DNA of 33,229 nt from Heyndrickxia sporothermodurans (GCA_018333075.1 BORH01000033.1:1-33229); one strand, 5' to 3'; positions 1 to 8,786 are shown, counted from the first letter of the stretch. Notes: generated by a model from the sequence alone, not told the origin. Numbers and translations are program-made.

Positions 1-514
1 TCTTTGATAATTTTGTGTGGTAACTTCATTATACAAAGAGGAACGATTTTTTTGTCTTTTTTTGATAAAAAAAACAAAAGGGATGCCCCAAAAGTCTAAT
101 GATCTAGACTTTTGAGTCACCCTCTTTGCTTTCTTTAATACTAAGATTAAATAAAATTCTAAAAGTACTATTTAATTCAAATTAAAAAGCTACATAATAG
201 TATTGCCAAGCGGTTTGAATTGAAAAGATTTTTGAACCGCCAAAACAAAGGAGTCCATACCCTCCAATAAAAAATAGACGCAGATATCAAATAGCAAGAG
301 TAGTGCTAGTCTTCATCTACTAGGATTGGATTCCCTCTTTAATTAAAAATTTCATCAAACAAATGCCCTTTACACTTATAGATTCATTTAGGAAATAATT
401 TTATGTGAAGTTATTAATTTGATTCAATGTCTATATGTGATGTCCATTACTAACATATACGACTAATATTTTTTTTATTTGATAAACTACTATCTTAAAA
501 TCAATTTCGATAGT
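1..514. other. Left-edge region without a recognisable gene
   Basis: AT-rich stretch with stop codons in all frames and no plausible start with a ribosome site. It holds a long imperfect hairpin at 80-122 and a weak GCGGTT/AACCGC inverted repeat around 210-240 without a T-tract. I see no coding signal. Confidence 0.5.
80..122. terminator. Long hairpin, probable terminator
   Basis: AAAAGTCTA (90-98) pairs perfectly with TAGACTTTT (105-113), and the stem continues imperfectly through GGG(80-82)/CCC(120-122). On the minus strand it is followed by a T-rich tract (A-run at 67-74 on plus). Hairpins of this look often close transposase genes in bacilli, but no transposase is visible here, so the gene it serves may lie left of the window. 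Confidence 0.45.
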
Positions 515-545
515 AAAAAAAGGTAGTGCAATATGTACACTACCC
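514..545 (-). terminator. Rho-independent terminator of the gene ending at 558
   Basis: On the minus strand a 7-bp stem GGTAGTG/CACTACC (522-544) with a 9-nt loop is followed directly by seven T residues (515-521). It lies 13 bp past the stop codon of the gene at 558-743. Confidence 0.8.
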
Positions 546-557
546 ACAATTAATATT

Positions 558-743
558 TTATTTTACTTTCAATTTTACGATTCGAATTTCATCTTCATAA
601 TAAACCATTTCATAAGGATAATTATATAGAGTTACTTTATAGGATTTTACTTTGCCCATTTTGCGAACTTGTTTGATTCTACCGCTATAACCATGTAATG
701 CTGTGTCTTCACATGTAACTATAACTTCATCATTTACTTTCAC
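558..743 (-). CDS. Small KOW/SH3-like hypothetical protein
   Basis: Encodes about 61 residues. The middle, with HGYSGRIKQVRK followed by SYKVTLYN, alternates glycine, basic and hydrophobic residues like a small SH3/KOW-type beta barrel, but I do not recognise the family and assign no function. The longest frame opens at a GTG (752) that overlaps the ribosome site AGGGGTG. The second GTG, at 743, sits 6-7 nt after that site and is the better start. It has its own terminator and is divergent from the zinc-ribbon gene at 832, with about 90 bp between them. Confidence 0.6.
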   Translation of the reverse strand: MKVNDEVIVTCEDTALHGYSGRIKQVRKMGKVKSYKVTLYNYPYEMVYYEDEIRIVKLKVK

Positions 744-831
744 AAAAATCACCCCTATAATAATTGTTATTGTGTGTATTCGATTTACTGTACATTTTTT
801 CCTTTATTTTTTTGAAATGTAGGTGTTTTTT

Positions 832-1014
832 ATGAATGAAAATGAAAATGAAGCTTACAACTATGATACATCGATTGTTTATGAGTATAAGGAATTTCCT
901 GATAAGGAAGCAGGTGTTTGTGACAACTGTGGAAATAAGCATTTTAAAAGTAGTGTAAAAAATTATAAATTTACTCGTGAATGTCGAAATTGTGGTTTGA
1001 AGAAAAATATTTGA
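832..1014 (+). CDS. Small zinc-ribbon protein
   Basis: A 60-residue protein with an acidic N-terminal half (NENENEAYNY) and two CxxC knuckles near the C-terminus, CDNCG and CRNCG, separated by about 18 residues. That is a classic four-cysteine zinc ribbon. The ATG at 832 is chosen because AGGTG lies 6 nt upstream; an in-frame GTG at 823 overlaps that site. Role unknown; such ribbons bind nucleic acid or protein. It is a single gene, convergent with ddl and divergent from the gene at 558. Confidence 0.65.
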   Translation: MNENENEAYNYDTSIVYEYKEFPDKEAGVCDNCGNKHFKSSVKNYKFTRECRNCGLKKNI

Positions 1015-1047
1015 AGTTACTACCTCATATAATAATCTTATTAATTC

Positions 1048-1082
1048 GAGGAGAAAAGAGTTATCGACAACCCTTCCTCCTC
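1048..1082. terminator. Hairpin between convergent genes
   Basis: GAGGAG (1048-1053) pairs with CTCCTC (1077-1082) and the stem continues with a bulge through GTT/AAC. It lies between the zinc-ribbon gene and the end of ddl. Neither side has a strong T-run, so it may be a weak bidirectional terminator. Confidence 0.4.
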
Positions 1083-1129
1083 TAATTAATGATTTATTAT
1101 CATATCTCGATAACTAAACTTATAAAATT

Positions 1130-2050
1130 TCAACAAAACTCCTTCTTCATTCTCGTATCCTTTAAGGAGGCTTCAATAATCATATCTAATAGTTTACTAT
1201 AAGAGATTCCTGCCGCATGGGCACTTTTGGGTAACAAGCTGTTTTTTGTCATCCCAGGCAATGTATTTGCCTCTATGACATATGGAATTCCATCCTTAAC
1301 CATCATATCAATTCTGGCATAAACAGTGCATTTTAATGCTTTATAGCAAGCAATTGCAGCTTCAGTGACACGTTTTTGTGTTGTAGAGGGAAGTTCTACA
1401 ACCTCTTCAACCGTAGTGACATCGTCATATTTCGCGTTATAGTCAAAAAACTCTGCTGTATGTCGGATCGATATAATCGGTAAAAGCTTTCCGTCAAAAA
1501 TGGAACACGTAATTTCTTCGCCCTTTATATACTTTTCGATAATGATTTCGGAGTCCCGTTCGAATAGTTCTGAAAGCGAGGATAATAAAGAGTCTTTATC
1601 GTAGACTATTTTTACCCCTACACTAGAACCGCCTGAATTTGGTTTTACCACTATTGGATAACCCATTTTGTCTAATTCATCCAACTGAAGATCTTCCATC
1701 TTAGAGAGATGAATCCAATCCGGTGTTTGAATGCCCTCAAATCGAATGATTTTTTTAGAAATATTTTTATCCATACAAATACTACTTGAAAGTAACGAAC
1801 TTCCTGTATAAGGAATGCCAAGTGTTTCTAGTGTGCCTTGGATTGTGCCGTCTTCTCCATATTTTCCGTGAAGAGCTAATAGCGCAATATCTAGATTACT
1901 GGCTTTTTTAATAAGCTCCTTTTGATCATTTAGAATAATCGGGACGACTTCGTACTTACTCTTATCCAAATGTGCAATCATTTCTTCCCCTGTATTGAGG
2001 GATACTTGCCTTTCAGAGGATACTCCTCCCATAATAACGCCAACTCTCAT
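1130..2050 (-). CDS. ddl: D-alanine--D-alanine ligase
   Basis: ATP-grasp ligase that joins two D-alanines for the peptidoglycan precursor pentapeptide in the cytoplasm. At 306 residues it has the family's usual length. Visible motifs are the N-terminal GVIMGGVSSERQVS loop, ALHGKYGEDGTIQG, the ATP-grasp segment VVKPNSGGSSVGV and, near the C-terminus, IEANTLPGMT, where the family binds metal and substrate. The protein closely resembles the ~304-residue ligase of the B. cereus group as I recall it. The ATG overlaps the stop codon of the upstream MocR gene (ATGA) and its ribosome site GGAGG lies inside that gene, so the two are probably translationally coupled. Confidence 0.95.
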   Translation of the reverse strand: MRVGVIMGGVSSERQVSLNTGEEMIAHLDKSKYEVVPIILNDQKELIKKASNLDIALLALHGKYGEDGTIQGTLETLGIPYTGSSLLSSSICMDKNISKKIIRFEGIQTPDWIHLSKMEDLQLDELDKMGYPIVVKPNSGGSSVGVKIVYDKDSLLSSLSELFERDSEIIIEKYIKGEEITCSIFDGKLLPIISIRHTAEFFDYNAKYDDVTTVEEVVELPSTTQKRVTEAAIACYKALKCTVYARIDMMVKDGIPYVIEANTLPGMTKNSLLPKSAHAAGISYSKLLDMIIEASLKDTRMKKEFC

Positions 2051-3510
2051 TGTTTAACCTCCATTTCATTTTTTAACGTATCACCAATGATCCTAATTCC
2101 ATGAACAATATCGTCTTCTTGTAATCGGGAAAATCCTAATCGGATCGTATTGCTCCCTCCTCCGTTCGTGTAAAAAACATCACCAGGAGAAAAAACAACC
2201 CCTTTTTGATAGCATTTTTTTAACAGTGTCCGCGCATTCATACCGTTTTCTAATTCAATAAAAAGATGAAGTCCACCATCCCCGGTCATTTTTTTAAAAG
2301 GAATGTATTGATTGCAAGCATGAAGGGCTAGTTCATATTTTTTCTTATAAACTGATTTTGCCTTTTTTAAGTATTTTTCAAAATATCCATCATGCAAATA
2401 TTGATATAGGACTGCTTGATCTAGCGTAGATGTATGAATCGTACGTGCCCTCTTAATACTCTCCAAAGAGTGGATTAAGTCCTTATCTGCTAAAATCCAA
2501 CCAACACGCATGCCAGGAAAAAGAATTTTTGAGAAGCTGCTAATATAGATAACATTGTTGCCACGTCCAGAGAATGCCAACAATGGTGCTAAATGTGATC
2601 CTGAATAACGTAATTCCTCATTAAATCCATCCTCCACAATTGGAATATGATAGCCAGAAAAAAGTTTCATAATTTCGATCCTTTTTTCTGAGGAGGTGAC
2701 AATCCCGGTCGGATTATGATAGGACGGTATTAAATAGGCAAAATCATAATCCGTTTTGGATAAGCTTTTTTCTAGTTGACATACATCAATACCATCTTCC
2801 TTCATTTCTATCCCGTGGATGTCATATCCATGTAATCGAAAAAGCTTTAAAGCAGAATGATGGGTAGGATTTTCACAAAGAATTCGCCCTGATTTTTTTG
2901 CTAAGGAAGATAATAAAATATCCAATCCCTCGGTAAATCCATTAGTGATAAGAATATCCTTATTACTAATATCTACCCCTTTGATTTCCATATAGTGAAG
3001 CAGATAATCGATCAAAGGTTTATACCCTTTTGCATATCCATAATTTAGAACGATATCTCCTTCAATGGACATCCTGGTTAGAAAAGCCCTTTTAAAATTC
3101 TCAACATCAAAAAGCTTTTCGTCTGGGGCAATACTATTGAATGAAATCATCCCTTTCTTCCAGCGAACTCCGTGTTTCATTAGATCTAATTCATCAGCTA
3201 GTAAGGCATCTTCATTAACCTTTTCTTTCCAGTTTAGTTTAATGTATGGAGTTTTGGATGTCTCGACTTTTCCGATAAAATTTCCTTTCCCCTTTACTGC
3301 ATAGATTAGGCCTTCTTGTTCTAAATCCGCATAAGCAGTGAGAACAGTATTTCGACTGATGCCTAATAATGTACTAAGTTCACGGGTAGATGGAAGCTTC
3401 TGCTGCTCCAGCAGGTGTCCGTTCATGATCATTTTTTTTAAATATTCCTTTAGTTGAATATATACCGGACGATCATCCGCAAGCTTAAAATCGTTAAACA
3501 CTTCCTTCAT
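2047..3510 (-). CDS. ddlR: MocR-type PLP-dependent regulator, DdlR-like
   Basis: 487 residues: a GntR-type winged helix (about 13-80, with LPSTRELSTLLGISRNTV) fused to a fold-type-I aminotransferase domain. PLP-site residues are visible: HNPTG at 265-269, ED at 293-294 and SSFSK with the Schiff-base lysine K328, then PGMRVGW. MocR proteins sense an amino compound through PLP and control a nearby gene. A ddl-linked member (DdlR) has been described in Brevibacillus as a regulator of D-Ala-D-Ala ligase, and the overlap with ddl supports the same role here; this is inference. GAGGGG directly abuts the ATG at 3510. A GTG at codon 4 (3501) would have normal spacing and could be the true start. Confidence 0.85.
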   Translation of the reverse strand: MKEVFNDFKLADDRPVYIQLKEYLKKMIMNGHLLEQQKLPSTRELSTLLGISRNTVLTAYADLEQEGLIYAVKGKGNFIGKVETSKTPYIKLNWKEKVNEDALLADELDLMKHGVRWKKGMISFNSIAPDEKLFDVENFKRAFLTRMSIEGDIVLNYGYAKGYKPLIDYLLHYMEIKGVDISNKDILITNGFTEGLDILLSSLAKKSGRILCENPTHHSALKLFRLHGYDIHGIEMKEDGIDVCQLEKSLSKTDYDFAYLIPSYHNPTGIVTSSEKRIEIMKLFSGYHIPIVEDGFNEELRYSGSHLAPLLAFSGRGNNVIYISSFSKILFPGMRVGWILADKDLIHSLESIKRARTIHTSTLDQAVLYQYLHDGYFEKYLKKAKSVYKKKYELALHACNQYIPFKKMTGDGGLHLFIELENGMNARTLLKKCYQKGVVFSPGDVFYTNGGGSNTIRLGFSRLQEDDIVHGIRIIGDTLKNEMEVKQ

Positions 3511-3542
3511 CCCCTCGCTATCATTTTTGCATATCTACATCT

Positions 3543-3588
3543 ATACCAAAAGGTCCACAGCATATGTATTTTCCATAATCAGTGGTAT
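3543..3588. promoter_or_regulatory. Two ATACCA motifs upstream of ddlR
   Basis: ATACCA at 3543-3548 on plus and its complement TGGTAT at 3583-3588. The MocR protein GabR binds two ATACCA direct repeats about 29 bp apart. Here the two copies are inverted and 34 bp apart, so this is only a candidate operator for the ddlR-ddl promoter. Confidence 0.35.
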
Positions 3589-3589
3589 G

Positions 3590-3947
3590 GTGCTTAGCAT
3601 CATTCTTTATGCTTTCATAGGCTAATTAAACTTCTCCCTCCTAATATTAACTTTTTAGAATGTACGGTATAAAAGACTAATATTATGGCAGGAGGATATT
3701 TATCTCACTTCACATGTATTTGATAATAAAGATAATTCTTCACCAACTGTCCATTTCTCTGTTCCTAAATCATTCGTACTTTATGCGTCTCACATTAGAA
3801 GGATAACCATTTTAAATGAAAAACTAGTTATAAAGATATTATTTCAAAATAACTCATTGAATCAAATTTAATTTAGGTTTTGAATATAGTTAAGAAGTCT
3901 GGAGTGATCAAATAAAATATATTATATAGATATTAATTGAAGAGTCA
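3590..3947. other. Intergenic region without a confident gene
   Basis: Part of the ~580 bp between ddlR and the exported-protein pseudogene. A plus-strand open frame runs about 3660-3871 (including HFSVPKSFVLYASHIRR) but has no start codon or ribosome site. It may be a remnant; I cannot name it. Confidence 0.35.
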
Positions 3948-3976
3948 TAAAAAATACACCTAAATCATTTAGGTGC
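3948..3976 (-). terminator. Terminator of the exported-protein pseudogene
   Basis: A perfect 8-bp stem CACCTAAA/TTTAGGTG (3957-3975) with a 3-nt loop. On the minus strand it is followed by TATTTTTTATG. It lies about 110 bp past the stop at 4088. Confidence 0.75.
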
Positions 3977-4087
3977 AAGAACAAATGTACTCCACTTATC
4001 TTTTAGATAAAACATTATTTTTAATTTGTAGGTATTTATTTTATAGCGAATTATTACTAGCCCTATTGGTTTTTGTTTAAACTATAA

Positions 4088-4484
4088 TTAAAAATCTTGC
4101 CAAGACTCTAGTTTACCATTATCAAAATAAAGATATACAGCTCCTCCATTTAAAACATCTCCATAGATCCATTGTTCCATTATCCCTCAACTGCCACCAT
4201 AAGAATTTATATCAGTTGGATCTCCCCAAGAAAGACGAACTTGTTCAGTATAAACTCCATACTCTGAACCCTTTTTATAGATTTAAATTTTCTAAGCTTT
4301 TGTGTTTTCGTGTCCCATTTATATAGAGTAGTATTTTTTTGAACGACAATTTTTCCTATATAGCTTGATTTAAAATTAATATTCCCCCACTTGTATGTAA
4401 CTTTTTCCGCATGAGCAGTGTTATTAATAGGAAATAAACCAATAAAGAAAAAACAGTAAAAAGAGACATAAATACTTTTTTCAT
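4088..4484 (-). pseudogene. Frameshifted exported protein with SmpA/BamE-like tail
   Basis: Three successive frames together give one exported protein. The ATG at 4484, after GGGGGGATTAC, gives the signal-peptide start MKKVFMSLFTVFSLL. The frame then moves to one that ends the signal (NNTAHAEK) and reads KVTYKWGNINFKSSYIGK. Near 4270 it moves again to a frame reading VYTEQVRLSWGDPTDIN and, after an in-frame TGA, EQWIYGDV and YLYFDNGKLESWQDF. The segment TEQVRLSWGDP...EQWIYG...YLYFDNGKL resembles the small SmpA/BamE-like fold of some Gram-positive exported proteins. Two frameshifts plus a stop argue for a dead gene rather than one sequencing error. The terminator at 3948-3976 still follows it. 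Confidence 0.7.
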
Positions 4485-4844
4485 GTAATCCCCCCAAAAA
4501 TTATCTATTAATGAACTTAAGGTAAATATTACATAAATTAGTTACTTAAACCTATCAAACGTTAGGGAATATTTACCATAAAAATAGTATCCAATAAATT
4601 TGACTTCCCAACTTTTTTACTATTATCAATATATTTTTAAGTGGGAGGTCATCAAAGTTGCATAAATAATAAAGAAAGTGTAAGGAAACTTTAATAAACA
4701 CCCACTTAATAGTGAGTGCCATCTAACATTATTTGATTTCTATAATATAATTAAAAAAATAGTAAAATACTATATATTTATCAAATCTAAGAGGTTACTC
4801 AATTTTAACAATGGTGTTGCATGAGAACATTTCATGTGAATCCT
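4485..4844. other. Intergenic region, nothing recognised
   Basis: AT-rich with stops in all frames. I see no hairpin with a T-tract, no repeat and no start with a ribosome site that leads into a meaningful frame. Confidence 0.4.
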
Positions 4845-5063
4845 TTAATTATTGCCAACAATCGGTTGATTGGCTATTTGATTTTCACAAGTAAAATTAT
4901 TACTAATACCACTATTTACTGCAAACGCGACCCCAGTAACACCGGACGCTGCTCCAAACATTTCATTTATACTATTTTTCGGAGAAACAAATGCCGTATC
5001 CCCAAACTGAACAACCCCTCCAGTAACATTGCCAATTTGAAATGGTCCAAGTATAGCTGGCAT
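4845..5063 (-). CDS. GerPA/GerPF-family spore germination protein
   Basis: A 72-residue protein starting MPAILGPFQIGNVTGG and continuing VVQFGDTAFVSPKNS. This matches the GerPA/GerPF pattern MPxxxGxxxxxxxxGxxxxGDxxxxSPK; the tail carries the usual asparagine and glycine. GerP proteins are small spore-coat-associated proteins that help germinants cross the coat. GerP genes normally sit in a six-gene operon; this one stands alone, so it is a stray paralogue. The ATG at 5063 is preferred to the upstream GTG at 5072 because GGGTGAT lies 4 nt before it. Confidence 0.8.
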   Translation of the reverse strand: MPAILGPFQIGNVTGGVVQFGDTAFVSPKNSINEMFGAASGVTGVAFAVNSGISNNFTCENQIANQPIVGNN

Positions 5064-5606
5064 TTTTATCACCCAATCTCTACGTTATTATCAATAACTT
5101 ATTCTAAAAAACTAATAAACGTGTCAACAACGAATTACAATGGTGAATAGACCCTTTTAATCTACTCCTTATGCCTATAACTTTATAACGTCAAAATTAC
5201 ATAATGTAAAGCATCAAGACCCCTTATTACCAATGGGTGATAAACCTGTTAATACTATAAAGAAAGAAATATAACATCTTCAAGGAAAAGAATCTTTCTA
5301 TAAATTCTTCTTAATTTGGCGTACAGCATCTCGAGATGAGCAGGAATAGTTGTTGCTTGTACTGTGTTGAGAATAGATTATTACCTCTTACCACAAATAG
5401 AAAACAAAATAAAATTGGTTCTTGCAGCTATAATCTTTAGATTTCGAACACATGATGAAATTTGAATAATCAAAAATCCCCTTCAAAAACTTTCCTTAAA
5501 TTACGTCAAAACTATTGTATCTACATAATTTGAAAAACAAATAAAGGCAAAAAATTAATCCACACCAAAAAGTGTATTACTATACCTACATTATCAAAAA
5601 AATTTA
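5064..5606. other. Intergenic region with a possible coding scrap
   Basis: No gene with a start and ribosome site. At about 5278-5352 on plus a 24-codon open stretch reads KESFYKFFLIWRTASRDEQE before a stop. It looks like natural protein sequence, but I cannot name it and it has no start codon. The rest is AT-rich. Confidence 0.35.
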
Positions 5607-6392
5607 TTATGATTCTAATAAATGTTCTTTAAGATTTTTTAAACAATCTGAAGATATGTTGCAGGATTCAGATAAATAAACTTCTATACTTCCATATCTT
5701 TTAATAATTTGTGATAAAACGTCGTTTAAATATTCACGACGTACTTCAAGGATGGGTTTAATTCTTTCTGAAGATACTTGAAACAAACTCATTATTTGAA
5801 TAAACTTTTCTACTTTCTTCATACGAGGTTCAATTAATTGGTTAGAGTATAAATACTTTTCAATAACTATTTCATGTTGGACCCCAACTAGTAACTGAAT
5901 GATAGCAGCAATAAAACCTGTTCGATCTTTTCCTCCGGTACAATGAATAAGTGCAGGTAAATTTTCTTCATTAGATAATAAATGAAATATAGATCTAATT
6001 TCATTAAAACTAGAAAAAGCCATATTTTGATACATTTCCATCATTAGTTCTCTAAAATCAATTGAATTTGACTTTTTGTAAAAAAAATTAAAAAATTCAA
6101 AATGTGTAAATTCCTGACTTTTATCGTAAATTGATATATTTTTTATCCTTACACCCTGATCTTCCATCCGACTTGGTTTCGATTTTATTTCCTGTGGTGT
6201 CCTTAAATCACAAATTAATTTGAGTCCAAGTGAATTCATCTTATTTATATCTTGATTAGTTAAACGAGATAATTCACCAGATCTAAATAAAACACCTTTC
6301 CTCATCGTTTTTCCATTAGAAGTTTTAAAACCACCTATATCTCGAAAATTATATAATCCTTTAAATTGGTAAAAGTCCACAAATTGCTTCAT
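5607..6392 (-). CDS. Tyrosine phosphatase family protein (dual-specificity type)
   Basis: A 261-residue cytosolic phosphatase. The N-terminus has NFRDIGG (15-21), typical of the Y_phosphatase3 family, then DLRT (62-65). The P-loop reads HCTGGKDRTGF, with nucleophile C151 and phosphate-binding R157; the lysine after GG is typical of this family, whose members act on phosphotyrosine or phosphoinositides. AAGGAGAATAGGTT gives a good ribosome site before the ATG. It stands alone, with 130 bp to the SdpI-like gene on the same strand. The substrate is unknown. Confidence 0.85.
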   Translation of the reverse strand: MKQFVDFYQFKGLYNFRDIGGFKTSNGKTMRKGVLFRSGELSRLTNQDINKMNSLGLKLICDLRTPQEIKSKPSRMEDQGVRIKNISIYDKSQEFTHFEFFNFFYKKSNSIDFRELMMEMYQNMAFSSFNEIRSIFHLLSNEENLPALIHCTGGKDRTGFIAAIIQLLVGVQHEIVIEKYLYSNQLIEPRMKKVEKFIQIMSLFQVSSERIKPILEVRREYLNDVLSQIIKRYGSIEVYLSESCNISSDCLKNLKEHLLES

Positions 6393-6525
6393 AACCTATT
6401 CTCCTTGTATTTGCTACTATGGCTGCAAAAAGTAAATTTTATCTCATAAAAATAATAGATAAAAATTTATTCTTTAAGAAAGAAACAGCATTCTTTATAA
6501 TTAAAAATCTTTATGACATTTATCG

Positions 6526-7170
6526 TTATTTAATACTCTGAACCTCCTTTTTAAAAACAAAATATGAGTAAGATACTGTTGATAGAACAGAAACACAAAT
6601 TATCCCTAACACTAAAAAATCAGTCCAACTAATAGGTAATATACTTGATAAAATAATGATAAATCCAAAAACGATTAATAGTTTAGCTGCAAAACGATGA
6701 GTTTTTATCCATACTACTTCACTACTTAATGTCCAAGGTGTACGAATTCCAAAAAAGAAATTTGATCTAATTAATTGAAAAAAGTTACCTAACACAATAA
6801 AAATTGCTCCTATTAAAATTATTCCTAAGCTACCTGATGGTATGTTATACCCGTATCCACCGATAATAGCAAAACAATTCATGACAAAAAATAAAAGTAA
6901 AAAGTAATTTACTAAAAAAGTGTATCCTCTTTTAAAAAGTTTGTCGTTTTCCTTTTTAGGGTCAATTTCAGGTAAAAATGTAGTAGCACAATAAGTTAAT
7001 ACCATAATACCTATCAAAGAAAACATGGCAGCTTGTTTTGATTCATATCTATCGATTTCGCCTTTTAACCCCCAATGAACAGGAATTTCAGCAGTAAGAT
7101 GTGGAAATGAAAAAATCCATATCATTATCGTTCCTCCAATAATCGTAATTGGAAATATATGTTTCTTCAT
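6526..7170 (-). CDS. SdpI/YhfL-family membrane protein (orphan immunity-like)
   Basis: A 214-residue integral membrane protein with about six hydrophobic segments. The first part (FPHLTAEIPVHWGLKGEIDRY) is a DUF1648 signature and the second (NFFFGIRTPWTL followed by W..THRFAAKL) is the SdpI signature. In B. subtilis SdpI is the immunity protein against the SdpC toxin and sequesters the ArsR-type repressor SdpR. Neither sdpR nor sdpABC is next to this gene, so it may be a stand-alone immunity or housekeeping paralogue. The ribosome site is AAAGGAG. A TATAAT-like -10 occurs near 7197-7203. Confidence 0.85.
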   Translation of the reverse strand: MKKHIFPITIIGGTIMIWIFSFPHLTAEIPVHWGLKGEIDRYESKQAAMFSLIGIMVLTYCATTFLPEIDPKKENDKLFKRGYTFLVNYFLLLFFVMNCFAIIGGYGYNIPSGSLGIILIGAIFIVLGNFFQLIRSNFFFGIRTPWTLSSEVVWIKTHRFAAKLLIVFGFIIILSSILPISWTDFLVLGIICVSVLSTVSYSYFVFKKEVQSIK

Positions 7171-7455
7171 TTTAATTCTCCTTTTTAAACAAAAGTATAT
7201 TATAATAGACTTGAGTACATTTATTAATTATAATAATAGTGAAATAAGAAAATTGTCAATTCTTTATAAGATGAGAGGATAAAAATAGACAAGATAATAG
7301 AGGAAACATCATGACTTTTTCAATTTAATGCAAGCATTTAAGCTCCAACTTTAGAATAATATTATTCTATTTCGAATTTTAAAGAATGGTAATCTACAGG
7401 AATATCACTTTATACATTCGATATTATAAGCAAAAAATAAGTGAGGTAATTTGAT

Positions 7456-7809
7456 ATGAATATACTGGAGAAATCCACTTTTCAAGCATATACTCAATTA
7501 ACCCTTGTAGCTAATTTTAAAAAGCATTTAGAAACAGAGGAACCATTTGGAAATGAAAGTGCATCAGACATGAAAAATAAAATAAACTTCAAGGAGTTTC
7601 AGAAAGCAATCCAAGACAACATAGTACTAAATAGGGATTTAAAGCGAGAAACATCAGATTTCCATAAAAATATATTAGAAACAAGATTCATTCACGGTGG
7701 TAATTCCTTGCATGAAAGAACTGTTTCGAAAATGATTGACAAAGCTTTTCACTTAGGGATTGTTGATCATAATGAACGATTAATAGCAAAGTATAAAGAG
7801 TCAATATAA
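7456..7809 (+). CDS. Hypothetical protein, 117 residues
   Basis: A soluble, charged, probably helical protein with no cysteine, signal or membrane segment. I do not recognise it. The ATG follows GTGAGGTAA at proper spacing, and the frame is continuous with amino-acid use typical of a real gene. It precedes the ASCH gene on the same strand by 130 bp. A weak inverted repeat TCCTA/TAGGA follows it. Confidence 0.65.
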   Translation: MNILEKSTFQAYTQLTLVANFKKHLETEEPFGNESASDMKNKINFKEFQKAIQDNIVLNRDLKRETSDFHKNILETRFIHGGNSLHERTVSKMIDKAFHLGIVDHNERLIAKYKESI

Positions 7810-7941
7810 AGCATTAACTTAATACTTATTATCCTATTAAAATTAGTAGGAACAATTTGATACCCTTTTTAATCAACATTGTTCTAGAACTGTAGACATA
7901 GACAAAAAAAAGATAAATTTTTATGGGATGGAGGAATTCAT

Positions 7942-8346
7942 TTGTCTGATATTAAAGTGCATAAATATAAAATGATATTTGGTTGGGAAGGAGATAATGG
8001 AATAGGTGAAATGCTGATTCAACAAATTCTTAAAGGAGAAAAAACAGCTACTTGTGCACCTAAAAAGGAATATTCTGAAGAAGAATTACAAAAAACATAT
8101 GAACCGGTTGGAGAAATTGTTACTGTATATGATAAACACGATAAACCAAGATGTAATGTGAGACTTAAGGAAGTATTCGAAACTACTTTTGGTAACCCTG
8201 ATTTAAGACTTGTTAGAGGTGAAGGAAATGGTGATGATATTAGAAAATTTCAAGAGGACCACAGATTTGCATGGAAAGAGATGGCTTTTGATTTAAATAA
8301 TGAGACTATCCTAATAGTGGAATTATTTGAATTGATGACAAACTAA
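7942..8346 (+). CDS. ASCH-domain protein
   Basis: A 134-residue protein of the ASCH superfamily (PUA-like beta barrel, proposed RNA binding). The signature GEKTATC near residue 32, the [11 protein letters not shown] strand with PRCNVRL following, and the late RxEG..D...F..DHR..W segment fit well. It starts at TTG 7942, with GGAGG 7 nt upstream; no ATG is suitably placed. ASCH proteins are tied to RNA or modified-nucleoside metabolism, but the substrate here is unknown. Confidence 0.85.
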   Translation: MSDIKVHKYKMIFGWEGDNGIGEMLIQQILKGEKTATCAPKKEYSEEELQKTYEPVGEIVTVYDKHDKPRCNVRLKEVFETTFGNPDLRLVRGEGNGDDIRKFQEDHRFAWKEMAFDLNNETILIVELFELMTN

Positions 8347-8463
8347 ATATTTCTTTACAAGTCCTGTTATAATAATTTTTTCATATATTTAGATTTACAC
8401 TAGAAATATTCTATTTCCTTTTTCTTTATTTTTAAACTTAATTTGTACACTGTTCAATCAAAC

Positions 8464-8490
8464 AGCCTTCTTAATCGAAGGCTATTTTTC
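8464..8490 (+). terminator. Terminator downstream of the ASCH gene
   Basis: A 7-bp stem AGCCTTC (8464-8470)/GAAGGCT (8477-8483) with a 6-nt loop, followed by ATTTTTC. It lies about 118 bp after the ASCH stop. Confidence 0.75.
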
Positions 8491-8581
8491 ATGGACACGA
8501 ACAGCAGAATAATAGCTAAAAAGAAAGGACAATAAATCTCTTTAAGTATTTTTTTAAAATAAAATATCCACTAAAGCCCAT

Positions 8582-8608
8582 ACTTTTTCTGTGCATATGC
8601 ATATCTTA
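8582..8608 (+). promoter_or_regulatory. Sigma-K-like promoter of the YjcZ gene
   Basis: AC at 8582-8583, a 16-nt spacer, then CATATCTTA (8600-8608), which fits the sigma-K -10 pattern CATANNNTA. The copy at 28952-28979 keeps the elements with a 17-nt spacer. This suggests mother-cell expression late in sporulation. Confidence 0.55.
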
Positions 8609-8636
8609 AATTAACTTTAGAAAAGGTGGTGTGTCT

Positions 8637-8786
8637 ATGGGATTCTATGGCGGAGGCTATGGTGGTTGCTGTGGTTACGGTTATGGTGGAGGTTACGGCA
8701 GAGGCTATGGCTTCGGCAGTACTTTCGCATTAATTATCGTACTGTTTATTTTACTAGTAATTATTGGTGCAACATTTATTAATTAA
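8637..8786 (+). CDS. YjcZ-family sporulation miniprotein
   Basis: A 49-residue protein too short for many gene callers. The N-terminal half is Gly/Tyr-rich with a CC pair ([18 protein letters not shown]); the C-terminal half is one hydrophobic helix, [18 protein letters not shown], ending IN. This glycine-plus-TM layout defines the YjcZ family of spore-associated membrane miniproteins. AAAGGTGGTG provides the ribosome site. It is a paralogue of 29008-29145, with four extra residues in the Gly region. Confidence 0.9.
   Translation: MGFYGGGYGGCCGYGYGGGYGRGYGFGSTFALIIVLFILLVIIGATFIN

Noticed and set aside
210-240. GCGGTT/AACCGC inverted repeat
   Set aside because: Only a 6-bp stem, with no T-tract and no gene for it to terminate.
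3660-3871. Plus-strand open frame with natural-looking residues upstream of ddlR
   Set aside because: No start codon, ribosome site or recognisable family; may be a remnant but cannot be supported as a gene.
5278-5352. 24-codon open stretch reading FFLIWRTASRDEQE
   Set aside because: No start and too short; could be a gene scrap, but no identity can be given.
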